DNA of 39,941 bases from Rhizophlyctis rosea (GCA_027596075.1 JADGJC010000323.1:1-39941); one strand, 5' to 3'. Shown: positions 1 through 11,109, counted from the first letter of the stretch. Numbers and translations: made by a program. Notes: generated by a model not told the origin, from the sequence alone.

Positions 1-77
1 TGGGAGCGATGATGTGGCGCTGATGCGCGCAAGCCACGAAAGTTGACCACTATCTTGACATATTAAGCAAGGTGAGC
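1..77 (+). repeat. Left arm of 77-bp perfect inverted repeat
   Basis: Bases 1-77 are identical, base for base, to the reverse complement of 11110-11186. Identity stops after the GGTGAGC at 71-77; the next bases differ (tccc here, acgt in the other copy). The arm starts at the window edge, so it may extend further left. The arm ends in AAG|GTGAGC, a good fungal 5' splice site, so it could also be an exon end duplicated in inverse orientation rather than a transposon terminus. Confidence 0.9.
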
Positions 78-446
78 TCCCGCAAAGCAATCCTCCTTCC
101 TTCTCACGCGACCCCTCCAGTGCAGACAATCTACTGGTGGCATTGTGACGTAGAGGCGTAAGGTGGACACATACAGATCGTCCCACTCAACAACGGGTGA
201 TCGTCGTCATCTATCACACGCAGAACACTCGCCTCCACCGCGCGCCACATTCCCTCAATAGCCTATCCAGAAGGTGTTCGCTTCGTACAGGGACGAAGAC
301 ATCCTGAGGGGCCATTGGACTACCGAGCGGCACATTCAGCGTCTCGTGTTAAACTGACTGAGGAGCAAAATACGGTAAAAGTGGCAACGTGTGTCAACTT
401 CACATTGCTTCGCCGACTGAATCAAAGATCTTGAACCGCAGGTGCC
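78..446. other. Upstream region of the SP-RING/RRM gene
   Basis: There is no convincing gene here. The stretch precedes the first ATG of the SP-RING fusion gene (447) and presumably holds its promoter and 5' leader. I see no clear TATA box or other named element. Confidence 0.4.
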
Positions 447-2706
447 ATGCCACGTAACCAAACTACAGATGGTGTGTCCGACCTAGCTGGATCGTTTCGT
501 CAAGTAAGCAACTCATTGTGAAGTGATTTTGCACTGCCGAGAGGAGGTATGCGTTGCAAGACGGACAGTATTCAACCCACCTCCTTCCACAGCAGCAGCA
601 GATGGGACCAGATCCACGTCTTGCTAGGTTGCACAACGTAAGATTCCAGGCCACTGCGTTCTACGATCTTGTGGAGATGGTGGCGGGTCCGAGAATTGTT
701 GAAGGTAACATCCACAGTTGCTTGGTGGAATGGGTCAAGCAGTTTGTAACATATTTTCCTTCAGTCAAATATGGCGCCGGTTTTACCACCTTTGATTTGA
801 AACTCAACGCAAGGCAACAAAAAGACGTGGAAGAAGACAATCTCTGCATCGTCTTTCTCATGACGACTATCTCGGAAGCTGAGACCTCTGCAGGAGCAGC
901 ATATCACTACCCTCCCTCCATGAAAATCTTCGTGAATTCGGAACTGCTTGGAGCCCCCGTACAAGTCTGCAACGGTTTGGAATATCCGTCGATACCGCTC
1001 AACATCTCTCCCTGACTTGAAAAGGGTGAAACTGCTTCTACAATTGCCGTGCGCATTACCTACCACGTTGAGGAGCACACTTTCGGATCAGTGGGAGTGA
1101 GTGGCCAATGATTGATTTGCTGATTGATGGCGGTGTTCGCTAATTTCGTTCATATGTCTAGACTTATGTCTCCTATATGTATCTGGCTGCGCGTTCTCAT
1201 CCGAGGACATTGGATGAAACCATCAAGTCTGCACATGTATTAAGCGAGGCTAAAAGCCGTGAATGTAAGTGAGACAGAGCTCAACATATGGGCATCCGTG
1301 GAATCAAGGCTGATTTGCATGCTTCAGTCTATGCCTGGGACGAAGCTGAGACCTTGATTACGGAACAAGTGCTGTTCTTGAATGACCCACTTCAAACAAC
1401 GAGAATAGTAATACCTGTCCGGTATACTGGGTGCGATCACGTCACGAAAGCTATGGACCTAGATGTTTTCCTGGGATGGCAAGATTTGGATGGTGGGAAG
1501 CATTTGTGCACTGCTTGTGGAAAGATGATTGCTATGGAAGGATTATACATTGACAAGTGAGTGGGTTTTCTGCATACTTTGAGAGCTTGATTCCAATCCA
1601 CTGACGGGGAATTAGGTGGCTGGCATCCATTCTCAAAGAAACACCAAAGGACGTTACGAATGTCATTATTTCTCCTGATGGGTCTTGGAGGCTGGCATCT
1701 CAAGCGTCACAGCCAACTTCGCCCGATGAAGCCGCGCCACGAAAGTCAACGAGTGGAATTGATGACGACGATGATTTATCTATCATCAGTTACAAACCAC
1801 CTAAGAGTGAGTGCATGCGCACCCAAATGCTACCATGCTTTCCGAGTGCTGACTGGTTGTATAACATAGATCCGACCAAAACCACACCCCATGCTCCAAC
1901 GACATCAATACCAGCGACATCAACACCGGCAACATTAACACCGGCAACATCAACACCGGCAACATCAACACGCGCACCCCCCGGTCATTCACGAACTCTT
2001 CACCAAAGGGAGTCGCGGAGTTCGCGGAGGGAGTCTGGGAGTGAGAGGGATGGGAGGAGTGGGAGGAGGTCTCGGTCGAGGAGTGAGAGGGGTGGGAGAA
2101 GTAGGAGGAGATCTCCATCGAGGAGTGAGAGGGGTGGGGGAAGTAGGAGGAGGTCTCCATCGAGGAGTGAGAGGGGTGGGAGAAGTAGGAGGAGGTCTCG
2201 GTCGAGGAGCGAGAGGGATGGGAGGAGTAGGAGGAGGTCGTCGAGGATTGAGAGGGATGGGACAAGGGAGAGACATTTGAGGAGCAGGACACCGCCGCAA
2301 CGGTGCAAGTTGAAGGTGACAAAGCTGGCGGAGGAGATCTATGAAGCTGACTTGCACTCTTTATTTGCGCCGTAAGTGAATATTTTGCTTTGATTTTTAC
2401 CATTGTTTTCTGAAGTCATTGTCTTCAGGTTCGGGTCATTGGAGCGTTGTGAAATTTACTTCTCGGATTATGAAGAGTAATCATGTGATCTGTTCAGATG
2501 TTGATTATGGTGATCACTAATGGTGCATTTGGGCAGGCCGTATGGATACATTGTGTTCGGTGATGCTGATGCCGCCCAGAGGGCACATGACAATACAGAC
2601 GATGCTCTGGTCTGTGGGCATCGCGTCCGCGTCAGGGTAGGTTGCTCTCTTATCTTCTACATTCGTGATTATCATCTCTCAAACTTTGCACTTGCAGTGG
2701 TGGTAA
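447..2706 (+). CDS. PINIT/SP-RING SUMO-ligase-like protein fused to RS repeats and an RRM; in-frame TGA
   Basis: Nine exons fit GT-AG introns with every phase consistent: 447-503, 542-1096, 1162-1264, 1328-1556, 1616-1806, 1870-2371, 2429-2476, 2537-2636 and 2698-2706, about 597 codons. Codons ~45-200 resemble the PINIT domain of Siz/PIAS proteins, with the signature motif as PLNIS (995-1009). Codons ~250-310 resemble an SP-RING: GCDH and CTAC keep the usual single-zinc C-x-H and C-x2-C ligands, but two other conserved cysteines are replaced (CPL is DPL; the Cys after the His is gone). Codons ~436-509 are 14-residue Arg/Ser repeats, and ~523-595 form an RRM with RNP1 PYGYIVF, ending RVRVRWW. 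Codon 177 is TGA (1013-1015), and the same frame continues with PINIT-like sequence. Siz/PIAS proteins transfer SUMO in the nucleus; RS plus RRM is typical of splicing factors, so the fusion suggests a SUMO ligase at RNA-processing sites (inference). It may be a pseudogene, a readthrough gene or a base error. No SAP domain is seen. Confidence 0.7.
1905..1974 (+). repeat. 15-bp tandem repeat coding for TPATS
   Basis: About four imperfect copies of a 15-nt unit (aacaccggcaacatc) encode a Thr/Pro/Ala/Ser linker between the SP-RING and RS regions of the fusion protein. The unit length is a multiple of three, so copy-number changes keep the frame. Confidence 0.75.
2041..2262 (+). repeat. 42-bp minisatellite coding for RS repeats
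   Basis: About five copies of a 42-nt unit encode the 14-residue unit SERGGRSRRRSPSR with small changes (GG/DG, PSR/RSR). The purine bias leaves other frames open on both strands, so the overlapping long ORFs here are artefacts of low complexity. RS repeats of this kind are targets of SR-protein kinases in known splicing factors. Confidence 0.85.
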
Positions 2707-2841
2707 ATCAGATGACCGAACAGAAAAACAGAACTTGCATATGATCGTCGTTTCTCAACATTGTTTAAATTTGCTCAAATGTAAAATGTTATGCTCTTTC
2801 GCAATAAGTCTGGCTTCATGGGATGGTTCCGCCATTTTAGA

Positions 2842-4290
2842 TGGATGACAGCATTGAAGAACTGCTCACATTTCTAGATTTTGAGGTATGGATACGTTTG
2901 TAGCTACGTGATTCCCACAAGATTGAATTTCTCACTTAGCTTTGCTTGGCAGAAATTCTCCTCTATGTGCTGATGCGTCAGGTGATCAACGGGTGATCTA
3001 TCGGCATGCAGCTTGGAATGCAACCGCATTGATGGATTTGTCTTGAAAAGTGTCGCTTGCTCATGTTTGAGGAAAGGAACAGCTCAAAAGACACAGCTTG
3101 ACAGCTCAAAAGACACAAAACACATAAGACAAAAATACAAATGGCACTGACTATATCAGCAATCAAAGTCTGGTATGCAGGTAAGCTACAAGGAAACCGG
3201 GACGAGTGGTATTGAGAAGGTACCGTGGAAGCAAAAATTGAAGTGGCAGTCTATTGTGACCTATCAAGGTAAGTGTGTTCAAGAAAGGGCATCCACCCAA
3301 AGCCTTTAAATAACTGCCCTGCTTCATACATTCCAGACGGCATGACTAGGGACGGCCATAATCCGTAGTACAACTGATGCTGCATTTGCTTTTAGCCCAA
3401 TAACAGACTTCTGGAACTTGTAAGGAACCCAGACGAACCGGTGCATTCACTCTCTGGATGATAAGCGATTCGTACATTTCTCTGGTACTGCTTGGCCACA
3501 CGATCCAACAAGCCTTAATGCCGCCGCATGTCTGACTGGTGTCTGACATGTGCCTGTCACAAGCCAGGATAAAGTGCAGAGTGGGGTTTCAGAGAGCAAG
3601 TTGATATATCGATGCTGATGTCCAGAGGGGTGCAAGATGGTGAGTGAAGGCCTATTTGTCTTCTGTCTGACAACAGGTGATGGGCAGGTGTTGCGACACT
3701 TCTAATCATAAACCACGCGCTGTTTTGTATCCAGTCGTGTTAATGTGAGAGGCCGTAGCGCTTCCAGACGCGCTCGGTCGGTTTTCTTATGCAAGGGTGG
3801 GGATGACTTACCTTGCTCTGGGTCTTTTGATCATGTGGTGACACACAACATATAACTGATTATGGCTCTCATCCGATATCGTTGCAGCCGACTTGAACTC
3901 ACATCCAGATTGCAATGGAAGGTTGCGATGGAGTTATGCCGGTGAATACTTGACATTCGCGGTCGCGTCTAGCGAGGTAGGGGAGGATGGTAAGTGCATA
4001 GAGCTACATATATGTATCTCTTTTGATGGTGAACCTCAATATTCGCTTCTCAAGGACAAACTGCCTGCCTCCCGTGCACTGCTCAGTCTCAGCTCTACTG
4101 TTCGGCGTACTCATGAGACGACTGATGGCGCAAGGATCATCGTGGGAGAAGACACCATTGGTACATCAGCACATGGCGGTGGGGTTTGCACTGTTTGGCA
4201 AGTTGTACAACATTGTTGCCATGAGACGATGTGTTGACTTCTATGAAGTGTTTGTGTTATTTGACGGCATCCCGGTTTGCAAGGGGTAGG
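2842..4290 (+). other. Unresolved, probably decayed intron-containing coding stretch
   Basis: Several exon-like pieces lie here, but I could not join them into one open frame. A possible start is ATG 2842 (MDDSIEELLTFLDFE, then GT at 2887). A good internal exon follows the acceptor near 3160 and ends at CAAG|GTAAGT near 3270; its peptide includes VSYKETGTSGIEKVPW. A later piece at about 3430-3530 reads FTLWMISDSYISLVLLGHTI, faintly like the OB-fold of Mcm10, before a TGA. Another open piece covers 3893-4237. Stops and frame changes between pieces suggest a broken gene or wrong exon guesses. Family assignment is not supported. Confidence 0.3.
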
Positions 4291-5035
4291 CTTATCGATC
4301 TTTGTCTTGCTGAATGGCATCGTACGAGCAACGCACGGCTGGTTGACATACAGAGGCGTTTGAGAGGCCCGATTGGATTCTGCGAGGTGGATTTTCAGTA
4401 AGACTCATCCTGTCTGTTCATGGGCATCCCGTGCTCCGCCTTCCATCTGAAAACCGCCGCAAAAGGTATCATTTTTTTCATTTTGGTCCATGCATGATGG
4501 CGCTCCGATGGAAGTACTTCCTCTTTCTGAATTGGACTCGATGTGCCCTGGAGCATGTTTATGCAATTAATGATTTTTGAGTATTGTGGCGAGGCACTGC
4601 AGCCTTCCACCCCCTGACATACAAATCAGCGCTGTTCTAGGACCAGACCCACAGAAAGTAACAATTACTAGACGCGTTCCCGAGTTCCTGCCCTTCCTGC
4701 TTTCCTGACTTCGAAGTTCCAGTTGATGGGTTCAAATGTGGCGCAGCATGCAGCTTGTCGAACTTGCTGCCCGCTGCGCTTTGGCTATTTTTGTTCCAAC
4801 GCGCAAAGCGCCGAAGTGGGGAACACCCAGTGGCATGGCACCAGCGTCGTCACCACCACCGCTGCCGGAGTGCTGTCATCCAACTCGTAGCTGCTGCCAG
4901 AATCAGCCGTCAGGTTGTTACCGATAGTGCATCTCCCTGATTATATCACTACTCAAACTTGCACCTACATCACAACTTGAGTTTGACCGACAAAGGACAG
5001 GAATCTTCCCCCACCACGAAACCCTGACCTTCTCG
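4291..5035. other. Intergenic, upstream of the BRF-like gene
   Basis: I see no supported gene. Short ORFs such as 4736-4927 have no recognisable motif. The segment just before 5036 should hold the promoter of the BRF-like gene. Confidence 0.35.
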
Positions 5036-7184
5036 ATGCTTGCCCCTTGTTGCGACAGACCTTCATATACGCAAGACGGCCCGCACACCGTATGCGTAAA
5101 TTGCTGCGCCGTCCTCGAAGAAACTCTTGTTCTCACCTCTGATGACCGCTTCCTCGAACCGGGACCTCTGCAAGGTTCAATCTTCGTCGCGGGAAACAAG
5201 ACAGGAGCGCACAGACTTGGACATCGTGGTAGTCGAGCTAGTCACGATACCAGACGTCAGCAACAGCAGGTGAGCAAGGGTCGGAACGCTGGTAGAATGC
5301 TTACAAATGGCTACTTTCATGGAAGCTAACACACGTCACTCCCCTTCCAATGAGCAGAACGGTATAATCGAAAAGCTCAGGAACATATGCAAGCACTTCG
5401 ACTTCGGCGCGTTCGCAACAAATCAAATCCAGCAGGATTTTGAGATATGTCAAGCCGAACTGGGATGGAAATTCGGGGTGGAATCCAATATGGGTGTAGC
5501 GGCATGTATCCTGGCCTCTGCACGAGAAACGTGCAAACCGATTGATATCAAGGATGTTGTGGTAGGTTGCCCTGTCACTGCTAGATTGTTTTGACCACTC
5601 CCGCATTTATCGAAAGCGAAACCAATGCAGAAACAGCTGGGCGAGAATAACATGAAAATTGTGAAGCCGACCACCATTCGCAAGCTTCGCCTCGAGGTCG
5701 AGGCAATCATTGGACGATTACGCCGAGACGCCGGGGACGACGACGTCGCGATAGAAACTCCGTACAACCCCGGAACATATCTTGAATTTTACTGCCACCA
5801 ATTGTGTGCTTATCTGCGAGAGCAAGAGGAACTACCATTAGAAGATACATGCCAAATATTGCAGATCTACTCTGAGAAGCTCCTGAAAGTTGTAAAGTTG
5901 TCGGGGTTGGAGCAGGGTCGATCGGCGAAGTTCACGGCGGCAATCATGGTCGTCCTGGCATGGGAGGGATACCAACATAAGGCGGCACATGCGAAAGTAT
6001 CGCAATTTCTGGCCCGTCTCGTTGATCGGAATATTAGGACGTTCCAAAAGACGCATTCAGAGGTGTTGAAGTTCATCATAGCTCATGCAAATATGAACGG
6101 TCTCACCAAATTGGAAGCAAACGTGTGGACTATCTTCCCGCATCTGTACGAGGTGGTGGACGCACCGGAGAATTTTGTCATAAAACAGCAGGAAGATGGC
6201 GCACCACTGCATACTGTAGGGGAACGGTTAGAAGCTCAAAGGGACACTCAACAACCGCGTTTCGTCGGACACGAACGAGAAATCAACTTCGATGCGAACG
6301 AAACTGGTCAGAAGCAAACCCACATCGAGCCGCAACATTCTCCTCCAGCTGCACCGCAACCCTCCATAACACCGGCTCTGCTCCAGGCTTGGAGCAAACT
6401 ACCACAATCAACCATTCCAAAATCCAAACTCCTCGCCCCAAAGCCCGCGATAGCGCCGCAATTCGGAGCTGCCTTAACCACTTCTATCATCATCAAACAA
6501 GAAGACATGGATGAACGAATATCAAATTTCCTTTCGAGAAGTTCTACGCCCACCATAGCACCGGACGAACCCTCCCGCCCACGCCCTCATAAACGCCAAA
6601 ATCGGCTACCTCCCTTCGACATTCCCAAAGGCCAAAACGCAAACCATCCACCTTCCTTCGTCCATACCCCACCCATCAAATCCGACCCACGACCAATAGA
6701 TCCCCATATAATCTACGGCCCACCCGCCTACATCCGCAACCGTAAACTGGACCAAAACCTCGAGCAACGTATCCAATTTGCCCAATCACGTATTGAGCTT
6801 CGGTTGGCGCCGCCGGATCCGCTTCTTGACGATCTCCTGGCGTATTATGCGGCGACGGATGCGTATGATGAGATGATAGAGGGGTGGTTAGTGCAAGGGT
6901 TGACGCCGGATGAGATTAGGAGCATGTCGTGGTACGGGCTCAAAGGCGATACCAGTGTGTTGGAACGGCAGCCGTGGCGTGGTGGAAGGACGGACGAGTG
7001 GTCAGGGCAGGAAGAGTTGGGCACAGGAACGGCGTTGGGGGAACGGGAGGAATACTATCCGCCTCCGAATCCGTTGTATATCGCGGCGCACGTCGCGGAC
7101 ATTCAGGCCTTTCTTAAGGGTGCATCATGGACGTTGCCGCCTCCCGATGTTGTCGCTTCGGAATTCACAATTGCTCACGCGTAA
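5036..7184 (+). CDS. TFIIB/BRF-family RNA polymerase III-type initiation factor
   Basis: Three exons (5036-5269, 5358-5561, 5631-7184) with matching phases give about 663 residues. The N-terminus is a TFIIB-type zinc ribbon: CVNCCAVLEE (residues ~20-29) is a clear second knuckle, but the first has adjacent cysteines (CC at 5-6) instead of C-x2-C. Residues ~80-260 resemble two cyclin-like repeats (for example EKLRNICKHFDF, GVAACILASAR and SAKFTAAIMVVLAWEG). The rest is Pro/Gln-rich and low in conservation, with a short acidic/aromatic patch near the C-terminus (DDLLAYYAATDAYDEMIEGW). BRF1/BRF2 are TFIIIB subunits that recruit Pol III to tRNA, 5S or U6-type genes in the nucleus. Overall layout and the GSIFV segment after the ribbon favour a BRF over TFIIB itself. 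I cannot choose between BRF1- and BRF2-like. Confidence 0.75.
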
Positions 7185-9334
7185 ACGTCCTCTGATGATC
7201 ACGCAACATTGTCCACACTTTTGAACGGCATGGAGGGTTTTGGGGGCGGGAGGATACCCGTCATCTGAGAAGCGGAGCCCTTATTTGTAAAGTCCGTCCA
7301 ACGCAGTGGTCCACACCCTTGTAAATTAGAAAGATATCATTGGATTGTTTGTAGACTGGAGCAGAAGAGAGCAATGAACATTGAAAGGAAATGTGATCTT
7401 ACAGCCATGGGGATAGTATTAACGTATGAAAAGAGCACTTTATTGTTATTGGCACACAAGTTACAAGTGTAGATGGTTGCTATACATGCCGCTTGAACTA
7501 AGAAAACCTTGCGGGCAAGAAAAGAACCTTGATACTTGCTGAACCTTTAAAGGACTTGATGACCGGGACCCCGCTCTGTGTTTAAGTGGCTTGCGACACT
7601 CTCATATCGTCAAAGACGAATATGAGGCCACATTCGGGCCTTCCTAAATTGACAAGTTTATGAGAGACCCGGAAAAGAATACACGACATACCGACGCTCG
7701 GCGCGCCGATGCTCAGAAGCACCTCGAGGCCCGGGCTCCCTTTTGGCTGGAAGCCACCGCCGATCTGTGATATTTTCGAGGATTTAGTACGCAGTAGAGT
7801 GAACATTGGGCCATTCCCAAGGACTCCGTTTCATTGAGCTGGACGAATTGTACTCGATGTGACCCGTTGTCTCGATGTGACCCGTTGTCTCGTTGTGCAG
7901 CCCGTACCGCACTCGTGAATCGCCGTATTCGGAAACCCACCCCCAAACCAGCTCAATGAAACCCCCAGGCGTACGATCGGGTATGGTGATACGTCGGCTT
8001 CACACAGAAAGCAGTCATCACAAGGTAAGCCTATTACCGATGATGGCCCGAGACATAGGTCTCTCAGTGGCTGACTTATCCTTGCTCGGCCCCCGCCCTC
8101 AGCCCTCTGGACCTATGATCTAGTCGAACAGGCCGGCACGCACTCGACTCTGTACCCTCCCGCACACCGAACACACCGGACCCAGATACTTAGCTGATTA
8201 AGTAAAGCAGACCGCCCCGATGGGCTGTTGTAGTCAAGAAGGTGAAACGATGGTGGGAAAATGTCACATGCGTGACACTTAACTCTTGGATACTCGCATG
8301 GGGAATTCGGAATCACGATCTTGACGAAGAGAAGAGAAACCGACAAAGCATGAAGGATAACTAGTACTAGAGGGTGGATGGATGATGGATGACGATGAAA
8401 GTGGATGAAAAGTGGATGCCGAAAGTGTCGAATGTCGAATGTGCAGATCGGAGAATGTCGTGGGTGAAGGAGGATGATCAGCAAGCGAGAGGGCGGGGTC
8501 CAGGTCAATCAATTTGGTGTGGCGCAGAATTCGGATTCCATCGAGTTGGCGCCACAGCCCAGCCACCCATCATCGTAAGTCTACCAGGAATAGCATCAAC
8601 TTTCAGTGCAAGACTTGGAAGGGCAAAGCTGTGAATAACAATCACCTAACGCTGTGGCTTCAGTGATGTGATTTGATATCTGATTGAGTGAGTAGAATCT
8701 TGCACTCGTTCCATTTATTGCTTATGAACACATTGCCCCAGTGCACATGATTGGATCGAAAATCATTATGCATGAGCCTAGCGACCTAACCAATTACGCG
8801 CATCCGCTGTGGAGTCGTTACTTCCCGAGTTTTCTTGGCATTTGCCGAATGTTAATGCAATTTCTTGTTTGCAAGATTTTGCAAACTTAGCAGATGCCTC
8901 AAGCTACGGCATATCAATTGCATTGGGCTGTAGATAAAAGGGGTGGATACTGACTTGCAATTTTGGAAAGAGATCAAATGCGCATCCAGTATAGTGCGCA
9001 ATGGAGAATGCACAGATAGGAATAGGTGAATATGGATGTGCTACTGCATCATATCTGGGGATCAGCAAGGAGCAGGGTTGGTATCCTTGAGAGCTTGTAA
9101 TCCTATTGAAAACAATTGCGACTTCCGACTATGTGATTTTTGATGGCATAAGCTTGCCCGAAGGCTTTAGCTACCTATTCCAATCTGTTAAATCTATTAA
9201 TGCCCCTCCCAGACTCGTCCTTAACCCACCGTTACCCCGCAATCCTTCAGCAACCTCCCCCACCATTTCTTCTCGTCCCCACTAAACATCACGAACGTAA
9301 TCGTCCACCCTCGGTATGCCAACTGACGCCACAA
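7185..9334. other. Long intergenic region without a supported gene
   Basis: Small ORFs here have no recognisable domain and overlap one another on both strands. The region contains an 18-bp direct duplication inside a 15-bp inverted repeat (7828-7962) and GATG/GGAT-rich simple sequence near 8360-8430. It separates the 3' ends of the plus-strand BRF-like gene and the minus-strand gene at 9335, so no promoter is required for either. Confidence 0.5.
7828..7962. repeat. 15-bp inverted repeat flanking an 18-bp tandem duplication
   Basis: GTTTCATTGAGCTGG (7828-7842) is exactly the reverse complement of 7948-7962. Between the arms, an 18-nt unit (ctcgatgtgacccgttgt) occurs twice in direct tandem at 7853-7870 and 7871-7888. 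It could be a small foldback element or a local rearrangement scar; function is unknown. Confidence 0.8.
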
Positions 9335-10566
9335 TTATTCATCCCCCGTGTTGACCTCAAGCGACCCATGAGAAAATGACTTTTCATCCGCATCGCTATC
9401 ATCTGCCTGCTGGTTGTCTCGGACATGCTGGTGCCCCGTTGGTACTCCTCCTGTAGGTACATTGGACGCCATTGACGGGTTTGTGATTGCAGTGGCAAGA
9501 TGCTTTGCATCAGCTGGAGTATCCGCATCGACAATAAACGGTCGGACTTGGTTATCGCTGTTGTCGGCCATGAAGATGACCCGACGACTTTTCCGCCACC
9601 ATGCCACCTTCTTATCGGAATACGCGGGAGAATCTAGTAGAACCTTATTCGTAAGGGCGTTCTCCATCACAATGATGCGCAGGTCATTGTTCGACTTGTT
9701 TTCGTTCAACTGCAACGTCCCATATCCAATTGTGGCCCCAAACTCGCTGATGAGCCGCACTTTTGTCTCCACAACTGTTTCCCACTTACCACCCCCAACG
9801 ACCATGGGAGCCACGGACGGGATAGGGACTGCAGTGCTTATTGAAGTAGGCTGAGTGGATGGCGTAGGAACGAGGGGTGATGAAGGCATGCCATCGTTAT
9901 TCGAAGACGAGGAAGCGACCGTTGTGGGAGACGAGGCGCGATGTTGATACCTTGCCGGCAAGGTGAACGGCTTCTTCTTCTTCGGCGTTTTGATTGACGC
10001 TATCATCTTCTTCCCAGCTACAAACGTCGACGGCGCCGCCCCCGCAGCTTTTGCCACACTCCCAACCGTATCCGTCCTCGCTGCGCCCCTAGTTGCTCCC
10101 CGCCTGCTGAAAAACTCATTCGCGAAAATCTGCGCATCAATGCCTGAAACGCCGGCGAGGGTTTGGATGCAGCATTCTTCGATGGCGGAGGAGTTTGATG
10201 GGGAAAGGGAGAGGAGGGTGTCGATGAAGGTTTTGACGGCTATGGGAGCGAAGAGTGTGTGTGAGATTTGTAAGGAAGTTGCCCCGACTTGGAACTTCGG
10301 GATGTGAAGCAAAAAGATCAGTGGTAGTTACCTTCTGGTCCGTGACTGGGACTGACTTCCATGGGCTGAAGACTCATACGACACCACGCGTGAAGGTCAG
10401 ATGGCGTGCTGCTCGCGGCTGAATGTGAAGAAGGTGCTGGTCGGCGTGGATGCTTATTGCTATTGAGACTTTCGGCGGATGCTGCGGGGTTGACGGAGCT
10501 GCGACCGGAAGGTGGTCCACCGTCATCAATTCGGGATCGATTCTTCGTATTCGAATGTTGGCTCAT
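9335..10566 (-). CDS. Protein with GIGYF-like WC motif and C-terminal Ran-binding/PH-like domain
   Basis: Two exons on the minus strand (10332-10566 and 9335-10287, 44-nt intron with a CTGAT branch-like site) give 395 residues. The start is the first in-frame ATG (10566); upstream codons are non-ATG. Residues ~63-150 contain DLHAWCRMSLQP, then IEECCIQTLAG and IFANEFFSRR. This pattern resembles the C-terminal WC..L/FL..FL.RR segment of GIGYF/Smy2 relatives. A lysine patch (KTPKKKKPF) and a Ser/Thr/Pro linker follow. Residues ~225-340 (WETVVETKVRLISEFG, GYGTLQL, MENALTNKVLL) resemble a RanBP1/Nup50-type or PH-like fold. A role in translation control or nuclear transport is inference; both domain calls rest on motif resemblance. 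Confidence 0.6.
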
Positions 10567-10769
10567 GCTGCTGATGGAAAGCTCTTTCTCGAACACCAAA
10601 GTGCTATCCGCTTGACGGTGGTGCTCCTTCCTGAGAAATGGGTAAGAGACTGAGCGACAGCTCGACGTGAAGCGAGTCGAAGGCCTGCGGGTCCATCAGT
10701 CGATCCATCAGGGCGCGTGGTGGTCCATCAGTGGCACTGGCATAGTCACGTGAACCTGAGGAAGGGTTT

Positions 10770-11038
10770 TTTCGTTTAACCCTTGTGCCAGGCAAAAATA
10801 GCGAAATTATATGGTGGTATATGTACCACCATGATGGTATATTTACCACCCGTGTTGAAGTGTAGCACAATGGGTTATTTACCAAATGCTATCTGTCTAG
10901 CTGCAAAACAAGCCTTGGATATGCTGATGAAGCCCGTGAAATTTGAGGGGTGTAGCTGGCCTTCAAAAAGTAGCTCCCTAATAGCTGAATCTCGAAAATG
11001 GTGTCGTACCACCTGAAGGGCCTAAGGGTTAAACGAAA
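10770..11038. mobile_element. MITE-like element with 15-bp terminal inverted repeats
   Basis: TTTCGTTTAACCCTT (10770-10784) is the exact reverse complement of 11024-11038, defining 269 bp without coding capacity. The interior has several imperfect palindromes built on GGTGGTATA/TACCACC (10811-10850, and GTCGTACCACC near 11003). I see no clear target-site duplication beside the arms, so transposition is not proven. The element lies just inside the right arm of the large 77-bp inverted repeat. Confidence 0.55.
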
Positions 11039-11109
11039 CGAGTCATAGGAAACGAGTAGATAGCTTCTCACATGCATCTGCAATCCATTTTGTCATCCAA
11101 ACTCTACGT

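Noticed and set aside
1801..2403. Long open frames on both strands over the RS repeats
   Set aside because: They arise from the 42-bp purine-rich repeat; only the frame coding SERGGRSRRRSPSR joins in phase to the SP-RING and RRM exons.
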